The notes under the pieces: model-generated
Database searches by the model: none
Seen by the model: the letters and a program-made list of their open reading frames with translations, nothing else
What the model was told of the DNA's origin: nothing
In this document: positions 44,721 through 56,089 of the stretch, one piece after another
Layout: each line of letters begins with the position of its first letter
Numbering within the stretch: the first letter of the stretch is position 1
DNA from: Lepus europaeus
Taxonomy: Eukaryota; Chordata; Mammalia; Lagomorpha; Leporidae
DNA: 64,000 nucleotides
Assembly (NCBI RefSeq): GCF_033115175.1
Contig: NC_084830.1
Span: forward strand, 112,060,709-112,124,708
Direction: 5' to 3'
Made by a program: the position numbers and the translations under genes

Positions 44721-45417
44721 AGGTAACTTTATGGACCCACACTAATAGCCTACTTTACTTGTCTGAAATATAATTATGGCATTAGAGTATAAGTGATGAT
44801 GAGATGGTTTTACAGTTTTGTATACATTATACATTTTTATTTTTTATTTGAACTACAGCTAAACTCCTGACTTTATTACTGAAGTTGAATGGTACTTGTC
44901 TTAATTCAGCCCAGTTTTTGACCAAATCATGCCTAGAAGATGTTTTAATGTCCCAATTTAGAGAATCCTTTAATTTGCGGTTAATTGTACTTACACATGC
45001 CATTTCAGCTTAAGTTGCCTTATTCTGTCTGTTGTATTATTCCTGTCCAGTCTAAGCTTTGTCGTGTCTTAATTCTTCTAACACTGAATCTGATGTAAAA
45101 ATGTATGATGTGCTACAGATTTATTCATAATAAGCTAAGTTATCACTGTAACCTGTAAACATTTCTTGTAAATTTCCTAATTTATTTTTTCATTTATATA
45201 TAATTATGTAAATTTTAAAAATATTTGTTGTGACTTGTTCTGTGAACATTCCCATACTCTTAATGCTTATTTGCATGAAAGAAACTTGGGTTTGCTTGTT
45301 TGGATTGCATAGCCATTAAGCCAACTTCAGTATCTCTGCCTTTCCTGTAGTTTAACTTTTTCTAATTTTGTTCCTATCTTAAATGTTAGAATCATGCTTT
45401 TTACTTCCTACTTTCCA

Positions 45418-45423
45418 AATAAA
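45418..45423 (+). terminator. PANK3: Probable distal PANK3 poly(A) signal
   Basis: AATAAA followed by CTAAGTTGTTTACTGTGTGTATC, a GT-rich downstream element at the right spacing. The SINE-free tract ends here: an antisense SINE begins about 25 bases further on. This is the likeliest end of the longest PANK3 transcript. Confidence 0.5.
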
Positions 45424-45440
45424 TTCTCTAAGTTGTTTAC

Positions 45441-45783
45441 TGTGTGTATCATTATTTCTTTTTTTTTTTTTTTTTTTTTTAAGATTTATTTATTTATTTG
45501 AAAGAGTTACACAGAGAGAAGGAGAGGCAGAGAGATACCTTCCATTGGCTGGTTCACTCCCCAGTTGGCCACAATGGCTGGAGCTGTGACGATCTGAAGC
45601 TAGGAGCTTCTTCTGGGTCTCCCATGTGGGTACAGGGGCCCAAGCACTTGGACCATCTTCTACTTTCCCAGGCCATAGCAGAGAGCTGGATTGGAAGTGG
45701 AGCAGCCGAGACTTAACTGATGCCCATATGCTATGCCGGCACTGCAGGCAATGGCTTTACCTGCTGTGCCACAGTGCCGGGTT
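45441..45783 (-). mobile_element. Older C-SINE at the end of the PANK3 3' UTR
   Basis: Poly(T), GATTTATTTATTTATTTGAAAG and TGCCACAGTGCCGG. It begins just past the distal poly(A) signal. Confidence 0.92.
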
Positions 45784-46224
45784 CAGCCCCAGCTGATGTT
45801 TCTTGCAGAAATGGTTGAGAATGAGAATATGATGACTGTTATGTGAAATTGTATTTTGTTTAAAGGAGAAAATCCAATAAGCAGAAACTAAAATGAAAAA
45901 AAAAAAGATTTGGACTAAGGAAAAATGTCACAATGTGGAAATACTAGATTTGAAGTGTAGCTTAGTTCTGCAAACAGAAATACTGCAAGGAGCTGGAATT
46001 GAGCTACTAAAGAGCAAAAAGTTCCACCATGCAAGTGCTTTCTTCACAGCAAACATTACAAATGGAAAAGTATTGGATTTTATATATGGCACTTAAATAA
46101 GTTTTTAAGGCAGCATGTCATTTTTGGTTTACATTCCTCAATTGCTTCTGGGTTTTGGGGGTTTTTAATGTTTGGATTTTTCCCTAAAATAATATTAAGA
46201 AAACTGCTTCTTTGAATTTATGTT
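45784..46224. other. Unassigned intergenic DNA
   Basis: A 67-codon open frame near 45893-46096 has no recognisable family and is taken as chance. Confidence 0.45.
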
Positions 46225-46227
46225 TAG

Positions 46228-46510
46228 GGAGCTGGCATTGAAACTTAGCAAGTAAAGCTGCCACCTGCAACACCAGCATCCCACGTTTGCAAAGGATTAT
46301 GTACCAGCTGCCCCACTTATCCAGCTCCCTGTTAATGGCCTAGGAAAAGTAGCAGATCTTGTTTGGGTCACTGCCACCCATGTGGAAGACCCGGATAAAG
46401 CCTCTGGCTCCTGACTTCAACCTGGATCAGCCCTGGCCAATATGGGAAGTGAACCAGGGGATGGAACATCTCCCTGTGTCTCTCTAACTGATTTTTCAAA
46501 TAAGTTGTGT
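46228..46510 (+). mobile_element. Older C-SINE
   Basis: GGGAGCTGGCATTGAAAC head, AGTGAACCAGGGGATGGAAC, and a short tail followed by a (GT)n stretch. Confidence 0.82.
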
Positions 46511-46574
46511 GTGTGTATATTTAAAGTATATTTTTGCTATTGAAAATAGTTTTGAATGTTACTTTTCCTTTTTA

Positions 46575-46862
46575 GATCTATTTACTTATTTGAAAGAGTT
46601 ACAGGGAATGGAAGAGAGAGAGCTGCCATCCGCTGGCCATCTGCTAGTTCACTCCCCAAATAGCCTCAATGGCCAGGGCTGGGGTAGGCCAAAACCAGTA
46701 ACCAGGAGCTTCATGGGGTCTCCCACATGGGTGCAGGGGCCATCTTCCGCTGCTTTCCCAGGGACATTAGCAGGGACCTGAGTCTGAAGCGGAGCAGCCA
46801 GGACTGGAACCCACATGGGTTGCTGGCTCTGCAATGGCTAAACCTGTGCCACAGCACCAGCC
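46575..46862 (-). mobile_element. Older C-SINE
   Basis: ATCTATTTACTTATTTGAAAG at the left, CTGTGCCACAGCACCAGCCC at the right, with CCTTTTT on both sides. Confidence 0.9.
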
Positions 46863-47360
46863 CTTTTTCCCAGAGGTTAACTGTGCACCCTTAAAGTGCA
46901 GGTAACTGGACACTAGGCAAGCCTGTGCTCTCGCTCAGCCAGGGCTTTTAAAAAGAAGCCGGTAATGATACCAAAACCTGATAGCTGCGCTTTGGGAGCA
47001 AGTGGCACGTTGTGCTCATTTCTGTTTAGCAAGAATTTGGACTCTTTCCCCCAGGTTTGGTGGGTGAAAAAATACATTTTTGTCATGCAGTAAGTGATAA
47101 ACATTGAAAGAGATCAATTATTTGAGCTTGGCAAAGGTAGGTGAATGCATGATATGTTGGTTTTTTTTTTTTCCTAAGATGTTTTAGTGGTTTTACAACT
47201 GTTTAATAACTTCAAAAATGATTTCAGTGAGTTTGCTAAGTTCCTGATTTGTCTCCTAGAGTTTGCCTGTAAAAGCACTCATATAAGAGATGTTCAGATC
47301 TGTTTAGTTGTCCTAGAGTTAGTTGTAAGAGTTCCTTAAATACTCTGTGTAGAAGTCCTT
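46863..47360. other. Unassigned intergenic DNA
   Basis: No repeat or coding signal recognised. Confidence 0.45.
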
Positions 47361-47502
47361 TGTTAGATGTATGTTTGGATGTTAGTGTGTGAAGTAGGGC
47401 TCATCTCCCAGAACTCATGCTTCAACTGTAATGACTCAGTAGTAAGGGTGCAGACCTAATCTAGTTACAGCGTCAGAGAGGCTGTTCTGCTGGGAGGTCT
47501 TT

Positions 47503-49359
47503 TTTTTTAGTTTTTATTAATATAAAGAGAACAGATCTCATGTATTTCATAGGTGCAGTTCTAGGAAGATAACCACATTTCTATTTCTCTCAATCCCCTT
47601 CCTTTCTTCGTTTTTCTAAAAGTTACAGAAACATAATTTCAATCTAGTCCAATAATCACAGGCTTTAATGCACCACTAATCATAATATCCAACAAGGAGA
47701 CAGTAGAAAGCCAGTTCCACAGGAGTATAAACAAGGGCTAAAAACAATCAAATCATAAGATGTCAATTTTGTTTCTATACATTTTTTGTGTTCTGTATTA
47801 GCTACCATTTATCAAAGAAAACATGATATTTATCTTTTTGGGACTGCCTTATTTGACTAAGCGTGATGGTTTCCAGCCACATCCATTTTATTGCAAGAGT
47901 TAGGATTTCATTCAATTTTATGGATGAGTTGTATTTCATAGTATATAAATACAACATTTTTTAAAAGATTTATTTATTTGAAAGGCAGAGATCTTCCATC
48001 CGCTGGTTCACTCCCCAAATGGTGGCCACAACAACTGGGGCTGGGCCAGGCCACAGCCAGGATTCTAGAACTCCATCTGGGTCTCCCATGTAGGTGCAGG
48101 GACCCAAGGACGGACCAGCTTCTACTGTTTGCCCAGGCACATTAACAGAGAGCTGGATCAGGAATGGAGCATCTGGGACCCGAACTGGCACCCATGTGGG
48201 ATGCCAGCACTGTAAGCAGCAGCTTTATCCACTATGCCACAACACTGACTCCCACATTTTTATCCAGTCATCACTGATGGACACCTGGGTTAATTCCATA
48301 TCTTAAACTGTTGTGAATTGAGCTGCAATGAACATGGGGGTACAGATAACTTTAATATGCTAATTTCATTTCATTTGGGCAAATTCTCAGGAATGGAATG
48401 GGTGAGTCATGGTAAATATTTTCAGATCTCAAGAATCTCCATACTGTCTTCTGTAATGATTTCTACATTATTCCCACCAACAGTAGATTAGGGTACCTTT
48501 TTCCCCATACCCTTGCCAGCATTTATTTATTATTTTATTTGAACGGATGATAGCCGTTCAAACTGGGGTGAGGTGAAACATTGTGGTTTTGATTTGCGTT
48601 TCCCTGATGGGTAGTGAGCCTGAGCGTTTTTGTCGTGTGTCTATTGGCTGTTTGTATTTCATCCTTTGAAAAATGCCTGTTCAAGTCCTTTGCTTATTTC
48701 TTAACTGGATTGTTTGTTTTATAGTGGTTGAATTTCTTGAGCTCTTTATAGATTCTGGATATTAATCCTTTATCACTTGGAAAGCTTACAAATATTTTTT
48801 CCCATTCTGTCAGTTACCTCTTCACTTTGATGAGTATTTCCTTTGCTGTGCAAACTTCTTAGCTTGATATAATCCCGTTTATCCATTTTTGCTTTTATTG
48901 CCTGTGCTTCTGGGGTCTTATCCAAGAAGTCTTCCTATACCAATGTCTTACAATATTTTCCCAATGTTTTACTCTAGTTATTTTATGGTATCATGTGATA
49001 GATTTAGGTCTTAGATCCATTTTGAGTGGACTTTTGTGTAAGACGTAAGTTAGGGGTTTTGTTTCCACATGTGGAGATCCAGTTTTCCCAGCACCATTTG
49101 TTGAAGAGACTGTCCTTTTCCCAAGGAGTGATATTAGCTCCATTGGCAAAGGACAAAGTTGGTTGTAGATGAGTGGATTTAATTTCTGGGTTTCTATTCT
49201 GTTTTGTTGGTCTATGTGTCTATTTTTGTGCCAATACCAAGTTGTTTTTGATTATAACTGCCCTGTCTTGGGTTTTGAAATCTAGTATTATGGTGCCTCC
49301 AGCTTTGTTTTTGTTGTTTAAGATTGCTGTAGGTATTCAGGGTCTCCTGTGTTTCCTGG
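47503..49359 (-). mobile_element. 5'-truncated L1 with target duplication
   Basis: Antisense L1: a 3' UTR with poly(T) end at the left, then ORF2 3' sequence (TCCCACCAACAGTAGATTAGG, TTTGATTTGCGTTTCCCTG, CCAGTTTTCCCAGCACCATT, GGTCTATGTGTCTATTTTTG). It is truncated within ORF2. A perfect 12-bp duplication TGGGAGGTCTTT flanks it at 47491-47502 and 49360-49371. The ORF is broken and interrupted by a SINE. Confidence 0.88.
47958..48253 (-). mobile_element. C-SINE inserted in the L1
   Basis: GATTTATTTATTTGAAAGGC at the left and ATGCCACAACACTGACTCC at the right. L1 sequence ACATTTT is repeated on both sides (CAACATTTT, CCACATTTT). Confidence 0.9.
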
Positions 49360-49612
49360 TGGGAGGTCTTTAGATTGCTGGGGGTGTACCCTCAGGGTAG
49401 TTCTCCTTTGAGTATTGATTTTTTTAGTTGAAGTTCTGCCTCACTGCTGGCTGCTTACTCTGCAGGCATGGCTGGCAGCCTCCAGTCATTCTCTGGGGCT
49501 GCCCAGTGCTGAACTGTGACTCCCAGACTGTAAGCTGAAATAAACCTTTATTTTTCCCAAGAAGCTTCTCTCAGGTGTTAAAATAACAAAAGTAAACCAA
49601 CACATTTTGTAG

Positions 49613-49880
49613 CTTGACTTATTCTCATTTTGAAGAACAGAGATTTTTGGCTGAAGATAAGTTTCTCATTTTTTTTTTCTCTTTACTTTTTGTGTTCTGA
49701 GATGTGTGCCTACCAAAACTCATGAGTAGTTCCTCCTATTTTTTTTCCCAGGCTTCTTGTTGTTTTCCTTCTTATGTTTAGGTCCATGATCAGTTCATCT
49801 GTGTTTGGCAAGCAGGTTCTTTTTGCATGTGATACGTGGTTATTGTAGCATCATTTGTTAAAAGGCCATCCTTTGTGGCT
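49613..49880 (-). mobile_element. Older L1 fragment
   Basis: TTTAGGTCCATGATCAGTTC, TTTGCATGTGATACGTGG and ATCATTTGTTAAAAGGCC follow an antisense L1 ORF2 segment with heavy divergence. Confidence 0.55.
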
Positions 49881-50052
49881 GTGTGGGTGCAGGGTTTGGA
49901 GGGAGCCAGGGACTACAGAGAAGCAGAAGGAAGCTTGTGGGAGTGATGGATGTGAGTGTTACCCATATTGTGGTTTCACAGGTGTATACACAGTCAAAAC
50001 TCATCACGTCATTTAAATATGTGCCATACAAAATTTTACCTCAGTAAAGTTT
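49881..50052 (+). mobile_element. Old L1M 3' end
   Basis: GTGATGGATGTGAGTGTTACC, CACAGTCAAAACTCATCACG and ACCTCAGTAAAG before a T/A run match old L1 3' ends. Confidence 0.5.
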
Positions 50053-51260
50053 TTTTTTTTAAAAGACACAAAACAACCACTCACACTCAGGTCAACATAC
50101 ATGCAGTTCCCTTTCCTGACCCTGATTATCAAAACATATGATTTGGCCATTTCTGGGTAAGCAAGTAAATCTGTTGACATTCGGTCATTCCTGGAGCCTG
50201 CTTTTCTAATGCTACTGTAGTCTGAAACCTTCCCAGTCCTTTAAAGAAAGGATGGCTCTCTTGATTTTAAGGGACTATTAGTCTAAATGCAAACATCAGA
50301 CTAGATGTGCCCTAGGATTTTTCACTGAGAACCAGTGACCAGCCAAGCTTGCGGAACGTGGGTTCCAAGAGTTAGCCAGAATCTCACAAGCTGCTGATTG
50401 AAACAGAAATTTTACTGGGAGGAAAAAAGCCCAAAGAAGTTGACTAGATTGTCCTTGATTGCACAGCAAGTTATTCACAGAATTAAAACTCGACCCTAGG
50501 TTCCCTCACCCTATCTCATTGCTGTTTTCTCTTTCTTTCCTATATTCTTTCCCTGTTGAACAAGTGGCATATGGCACCAGAATGTAATCCAAATAAATGA
50601 ACAAGTAATTAGGTCATCACATCTACGCAAGATGTTTTTAACACAGAAAGGGGACAAAAAGCACATTTTAAAAAACAAAAATGCAAATATTTCTGTAAAC
50701 ACAGTAAATAGAAGCGGACTTGAATTTGCCAAGGAGAATCTCTTGATTTAAAGGGGAAATAATATCTATGTGCTTTTTATGTCAATAAACACTAACCAAA
50801 AGAATACGTAACTATAAAGACAAAAAGTAAATGACAACAAAATCCATCATCAGGAGTGGTCATTACCTAATTATAAAAAGCTCACTTAAGAAGACATAAT
50901 TTTTAAAATACACGTGCAATTAATAATATAGAAAGTAAAGCCTTAATTGCAACTTTCTGACAGGAAACTGCCATCACAATGAGTGGTGTCAACATCTCTC
51001 AGTTATCAATAGGGACAAACAGCAAACAAAAAAATCAGAGATTTGACCACCAGGGAAGTTCCACCTGATGGATGTACATTGGGTTCTGAATCCAGCAAAA
51101 CAAAAGGACACGCTCACCTCAGGCAGTCCTGGGAACATTTACAGAAATCAGTCCTGTTGAGACCATAAAGACTCAAGGAACTTAGAAAGTCCGACCACTC
51201 ATGGAAGCACAGCACCATTAAGTGACGTGACAATGATGAGAGACTGCTGGAGCCTTTTTG
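50053..51260. other. Intergenic DNA, possible old L1 remnant
   Basis: The A-rich 50760-51160 stretch has weak L1 ORF2-like wording in + orientation, not enough to be sure. No gene seen. Confidence 0.35.
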
Positions 51261-51271
51261 TTGTGGTCTCC

Positions 51272-51570
51272 ATTTTATTTATTTGAAAGAATGACAGAGG
51301 GAGGGACAGAGATCTTCCACCTGCTGCTTCACTCCCCAAATGGCCGTAACAGCTGGGGCTGGGCAGGCTGAAGCCAGGAGACTGGAACTCATTCTGAGTC
51401 TCCCATGGGTAGCAGGCACCTAAGCACTTGGGCCATGTTCCACTGTCTTCCCAGGAGCATTAGTAAGCAGCTTGATTGGAAGTGGACCAGCTGGGCCTGG
51501 AAGTGCTGCTCAGATATGAGATGCTGGCATGGTATGCAGCAGCTAAACCAGCTCAGCTGCAATGCTGGCC
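51272..51570 (-). mobile_element. Older C-SINE
   Basis: ATTTTATTTATTTGAAAGAATG at the left and GCTGCAATGCTGGCC at the right, flanked by TTGTGGTCTCC and TTGCGGTCTCC. Confidence 0.92.
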
Positions 51571-51581
51571 TTGCGGTCTCC

Positions 51582-52149
51582 TTCAACACAGAGACCTGGT
51601 CAGTGCTGATCCACTAAGCACCTTCTCTGGGTTTAGCCTCTTACTTCTGCCATCATAGGAAGTGATTGAAGACCTAAACTCTGACTGTTGAGCTTGTTGC
51701 TCTATCAGCCACCCTGATACTTGGACTGCTCAGCTCCCTCCCTGCAGACAGGTTCAGCAGGCAGTGCTCGGTCCAGGGCCCAGGGAAAAGGAGAACCAGT
51801 CACTGCCTTCAGGAACTACCTTCAACCATCTTCCTCTCGGGAGTCCCCAGCAGCATCTGTGTTGTCACAGAGGCCCCCGGTACCGGCAGGCACTGCGGGA
51901 ATGCTCGGCCATTATCTTCCAGTTACAGAAAATACTGTCCTAAATCTGCCTTCCCAGTGGATGACAAGATGAGGTAAGATTTTAAACAGTGAATCTCCGC
52001 CCTGGCTGGATGTTGGAATCACTTAGGGTGACCTACGAAAACACCAAGGGCAGGCCTTCCGCTAGGATGTCCAGTTTTAATGTCATTGACTTGGAGAAGG
52101 GGCAGAGTTGTGCTCCAGAAGTCTCACATCTCCCACTTTCTAGCTACAC
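51582..52149. other. Intergenic DNA, possible hAT (MER5-like) piece
   Basis: At 52000-52075, GGCTGGATGTTGGAATCACTTAGGG resembles hAT-derived MER elements. The rest is unassigned; the short open frames look like chance. Confidence 0.35.
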
Positions 52150-52295
52150 CATGGTGATGGACCCATGTCACTGTCTTCAGCCTCCATCTCGTCTGTGGTG
52201 GGAGGGGTAACACCTCCCACGGGGTGCTGTGAGGATTCAGTGAGACAAGATGCAGGGATGCACCTGGCCCGTGGTACCTGGATAGTAAATGGTGT
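52150..52295 (+). mobile_element. MIR fragment
   Basis: CACTGTCTTCAGCCTCCATCTC, GGGTGCTGTGAGGATTCAGTG and CACCTGGCCCGTGG follow the MIR 3' half. Confidence 0.55.
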
Positions 52296-53460
52296 CTCCC
52301 AGAGCAGATGAATCAAGCGCTGTGGTTTCAGAAGAGGCTCACTTCCTGTGAGCTTCAGGGCCTGACGGGACTCCCTGGGGCGGGGTGGGGGGGGAACCAA
52401 ACTTCCCTCCTTGGCAGAGGAATGCTGACATTTGGATGAGAGGCACTCAGGTATGGGTACTTGGGGCCCCTCCTCCGAGCCCCACACTTTAGAGCACTGT
52501 GCACTGGCCTTCCATATGCACTCTTTGACCTAGGAGGCAAGAAATCAGTTGGGATCAAGTGCCATGCACCACCCCCGCCCCCAAGAAAGCTGTATGCATG
52601 GCTTTTGCATCACATCAGGGACTTTAAACCCTGCCTGAACAGCCTGAGCATGCTTCCCGTCCTTCTCCATGCTGCACCTGGAGAGAGGAGACCCTGCTTC
52701 CACTTTGAAACTGTGGTCCCTGAATGTGGCTTAAAGGTGATCAGTTGAAGGGCATGGGAACACATCTTGGATTATCATTCTGGATGTCTACTGACATGGA
52801 CATGAGGCCCTACAGGGTGTGGAACAGAACTAGAGCTGGTAAGAGGCAAGGGAGGCCAGGAGCCCAGGCCACACAAATGTCACAGGTAGCTCAGGCCCCA
52901 GTGTTCACTTGGCAGCAACCCATCAAACTAAATGTTCAAGTGCTTCCACCTTCTGGAATGTTTGTTCTATTAATTTAAAAATCATAATAGCAAATAAATG
53001 CTTAGCTTCATGCCTGGGACATAAGAAGTGCTTGATAAATATTAGTTTAGCCACATCCAAATGTACTCACTACTGCTCAAATATGCTCATACATCTTGCT
53101 TAATAGCAGGGTTGGGAGAGGAAACTGCCAATTTAATGGGATTTGGCTTCTTCTAGTTTCAAAGTCTCTTTTGGACAAAGATTCACTGTCAGGTTTTTCT
53201 TCCTGCCCTGTTTTTCTTCCATCCTAGGAGTCACCTGGCACGGGGTAGGCTGACAGCCATGGTGGCAATGGGCCTGTTGTTCATCCGGCCTGCTCCTGCT
53301 AACCTCATTGGGTGGGTGGCCCACATTTTCTGGTCTTCGAGCATCAACCTCCAGCCTTGCTGCACATGTGAGTAGAGGTGACTGTGACTGGGTACTGTCT
53401 GGTGCTTGGACTCAGTTCTCAACCACAGTGCTGCCAGGGATGCCAATTCTCTGAATACAA
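52296..53460. other. Intergenic DNA
   Basis: A MIR/L2 terminus (GCCTGGGACATAAGAAGTGC) lies near 53011-53045. G-rich at 52377-52394. No gene recognised. Confidence 0.4.
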
Positions 53461-53582
53461 GGAGTCTTCCAAAGACCCACAGAAAACACATGTCACAAAA
53501 AACTATGCATGGGTTTCAAACATTTTTGAACCTTAAGAAACTTATCTTTTAGTCCCAGTTTCCCATTAGTTCTCTGACATAC
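53461..53582. mobile_element. Short inverted-repeat element, copy 3 (MITE-like)
   Basis: GAGTCTTCCAAAGACCCACAG, then AAAAAACTATGCATGGGTTTC and ACATTTTTG..AAACTTATC, with a worn right end. It shares layout with 4148 and 24516. Confidence 0.5.
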
Positions 53583-53870
53583 CTTTGTAAAGCAACAAGC
53601 TCTACCCAGCTCCCAGCTTGGAACAGTCTCCTTACAAACCTTGCTAAAATCTCCCCACTCCAGAGTGACCCCTGGCACTTATGTGAACTCTCGGTTTTCA
53701 GGTGCTTGTCATCTCCTGACATAGAGGAAAGGAGGAAGCAGGTGAAACAGACCACTTCCCATGTGCCCAGCTGTCTGCAGGAATGGTCACATTGCATGCT
53801 GCTCAGCATAATTCTCAACATCCAGGGAGACCAGCGTGTGAGTTCTAAATTCTCATCCAGCCCTCGTGTT

Positions 53871-54225
53871 AGGGGGACTGAATTATGTTCCCCCAAATCC
53901 ATAAGTTGAAGCCCTAACTCCCAATGTGTTTGTATTGATAGATCGTTAAGGACATAATCAAGGTTAAAAGAGGTCAAAAGGGTGGGGCCCTAGGGTAAGA
54001 GAGGAGAAAGGAAGGGCCAACACAGTGTGAGTGAGCACTCCTCCCTACCCTCCCTGTCTGTGTGAGAGACAGACAGTAAGAACACAGGAAGAAGGTGTTC
54101 AATTAAGACCAGGAAGGGAATCCCTACACCTTGATCTTGAACTTCTGGCCTCCGGAATTGTGAGAAAATATGTGTCTGTTGTGGCTACCCAGTCTGTGGT
54201 ATTTCTCTAGGACAGCTGGAGCAGA
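53871..54225 (+). mobile_element. MLT1A/B-type MaLR LTR
   Basis: GACTGAATTATGTTCCCCC at the left, AAGTTGAAGCCCTAACTCCC, ACACCTTGATCTTGAACTTC, ATTGTGAGAAAATATGTGTC and ACCCAGTCTGTGGTATTTC in consensus order. Confidence 0.8.
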
Positions 54226-54934
54226 ATTTGCACCTGGGGACGCAGTAGAAGGCCTGCTGGGAACCCAGGCAGACGATTGCTGGAGCATTTTTGGCTCTGA
54301 GCAGGGCTGGTGCCTGTGTCCCTGATACCTCCAGGGTTCCTGAGACTCACTGTCTCCTGGCACTACAGTCCCATCTTTTTCCCTATACCCCATCCTCCAA
54401 AACAGTTCCAGCATTCCCCCCATAGCCCCTGGGCCCTTCTTCCTACATCTCTCTTGGTTCTTACCATGCTATTCCTCTGGCCCAGGAACCCATCTGCAAC
54501 TCTGAGAGTTTTTCTTTTTTATGAGGTTGTTTTCATGCCATTTCTGCATGGTACGCAGCTTCAGACATAGACTATAAATCATATGTGTGGCAGGGAGCAG
54601 CGGCTGGAGGAGAGCCCATGGCAAGGGAAGAGGTTGAGTTTCCCCTGCTCCATCCCCCACTGCAGGGGAGAATCACCCTGTGAGGAAGAACTAAAAGCTC
54701 CTTCTCAACGCTGAGCCAGCCCTAAGGAAGGGCTGGTCCTGTGCTAAAGTACTGCAGAGGCTTTCCTTCCTGGGTGCCCGGCTCCTGGAACCCTCCCCTA
54801 GTGAGAAGGTGCCTGTGCCAGGGGAGTCCGTCCCCAGCCACTGAGCTCCATCTCAGCCACTCATTAATTAGCCTAGACCAGAGAGAGGACTTTCCAAGGC
54901 AGCATAACCAGTACAGAACTCAGTGAAAAGAACA
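54226..54934. other. Unassigned intergenic DNA
   Basis: No repeat or gene recognised. Confidence 0.45.
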
Positions 54935-55092
54935 GAGTCAGACAGATGTTTGATTTCCAGCTGTGGGCCTTACTGCAGGATGTTAAGTCCTGTCACCCCC
55001 GCTGAATAGCCATTGTTCCATCTGTTAGATGGGAATAATGACCCTCACTTTGCAGGGTTGAAATGACAATTTCCATTATTGGTATAATTGCC
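54935..55092 (+). mobile_element. MIR element
   Basis: AACAGAGTCAGACAGATG, CCATCTGTTAGATGGGAATAATG and GGGTTGAAATGAC match the MIR core. Confidence 0.7.
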
Positions 55093-55095
55093 TGG

Positions 55096-55347
55096 CTGGG
55101 GATGGAGATTTGGCCTAGAAATTAAGATGCCCACATCCCACATCACAGTGCCTGGGTGCAAGTTTTGGGTGGCTGGCTCCGGCCCTCGACTCCAGCTGCC
55201 TGCTAATGCTGACCCTGGGAAGCAGTGGTGATGGCTCAAGTAATCGGATTTTCTGTTGCAGTCCTGGCCATTTGGGCATTTTGGGAGTGAACCAGCAAAC
55301 AGAAGCTCTCTGTATATAGCTCTGAAATAAGTAATCTTTTAAAAATG
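55096..55347 (+). mobile_element. Older C-SINE
   Basis: GGGGATGGAGATTTGGCC head, GAGTGAACCAGCAAACAGAAG, short A-rich tail. Confidence 0.75.
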
Positions 55348-55710
55348 CATAGGTTGCGCTTTTAGAGACATGTACCTCATTCTCTTTCCGAATCAGTCTT
55401 GCCGAAAGACTCCCTGAATTACTCTGTGGGATGAGATGAGACTGGGTGGGTGAGAGATAGCTGTGTTTGTAAGCCTAATTTATCCTCTGCCCCCCACCCA
55501 TGAATTACATCCCTGGAAAAGCAAACTAACCACAATCTTGGCCCAAGCACATCTTTAGGAAGGCAAAGCCACCCCCTAAATGGTGAATTAGTGGGTATTC
55601 ATCCCTGGACCAACTGTCAATAATCTTAGCATGTGGCAATGTGGATTATTCAAATGACTAAATGGAAAGCTTTTCAAAGTCTGCTGCAATGAATTTGCCA
55701 GGCTTTGGAG
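55348..55710. other. Unassigned intergenic DNA
   Basis: Nothing recognised. Confidence 0.45.
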
Positions 55711-55719
55711 TATTCTTGG

Positions 55720-55721
<2 letters not shown>

Positions 55722-55761
<40 letters not shown>

Positions 55762-56078
55762 ACAGGCAGAGTGGATAGTGAGAGAGAGAGACAGAGAGAG
55801 AGGTCTTCCTTTTTGCCGTTGGTTCACCCTCTAATGGCTGCTGCGGCCGGCTCATCGCGCTGATCCGAAGGCAGGAACCAGGTGCTTCTCCTGGTCTCCC
55901 ATGCGGGTGCAGGGCCCAAGCACTTGGGCCATCCTCCACTGCCTTCCTGGGCCACAGCAGAGAGCTGGCCTGGAAGAGGGCCAACCGGGATAGAATCCAG
56001 CGCCCCAACCGGGACTAGAACCCGGTGTGCCGGCGCCGCAAGGCGGAAGATTAGCCGGTTAAGCCACAGTGCTGGCAA
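55722..56078 (-). mobile_element. Young C-SINE with a 39-base poly(T) end
   Basis: An uninterrupted T run of about 39 bases, then GACAGGCAGAGTGGATAGTG. Flanked by TATTCTTGGCT at 55711-55721 and 56079-56089. Confidence 0.96.
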
Positions 56079-56089
56079 TATTCTTGGCT

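Larger units (their letters stand above)
39412..45440 (+). other. PANK3: PANK3 long 3' UTR (inferred)
   Basis: About 6 kb of AT-rich sequence after the stop codon holds no recognisable SINE, LTR or L1, although SINEs occur every 1-2 kb elsewhere in the window. Several polyadenylation hexamers occur in it (40465, 42805, 44715, 45418). A long PANK3 3' UTR would explain this. Minor features are a (TG)n tract at 42724-42739 and a T run at 44451-44470. Confidence 0.6.
47363..49612 (+). mobile_element. MST-like MaLR LTR split by an L1
   Basis: Left piece (about 47363-47502) and right piece (49372-49612) join at GGGAGGTCTTTAG as in MST-type MaLR LTRs. The right piece contains GTAAGCTGAAATAAACC and CTTCTCTCAGGTG near its end. 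The L1 lies exactly between target duplicates. Confidence 0.55.

Noticed and set aside
47503-49359. Active L1
   Set aside because: 5'-truncated within ORF2, stop codons throughout, and interrupted by a SINE.
51721-54570. Possible gene from several 60-140-codon frames
   Set aside because: Frames lie on both strands, have no splice-consistent pattern or known domain, and overlap MIR and MaLR relics.
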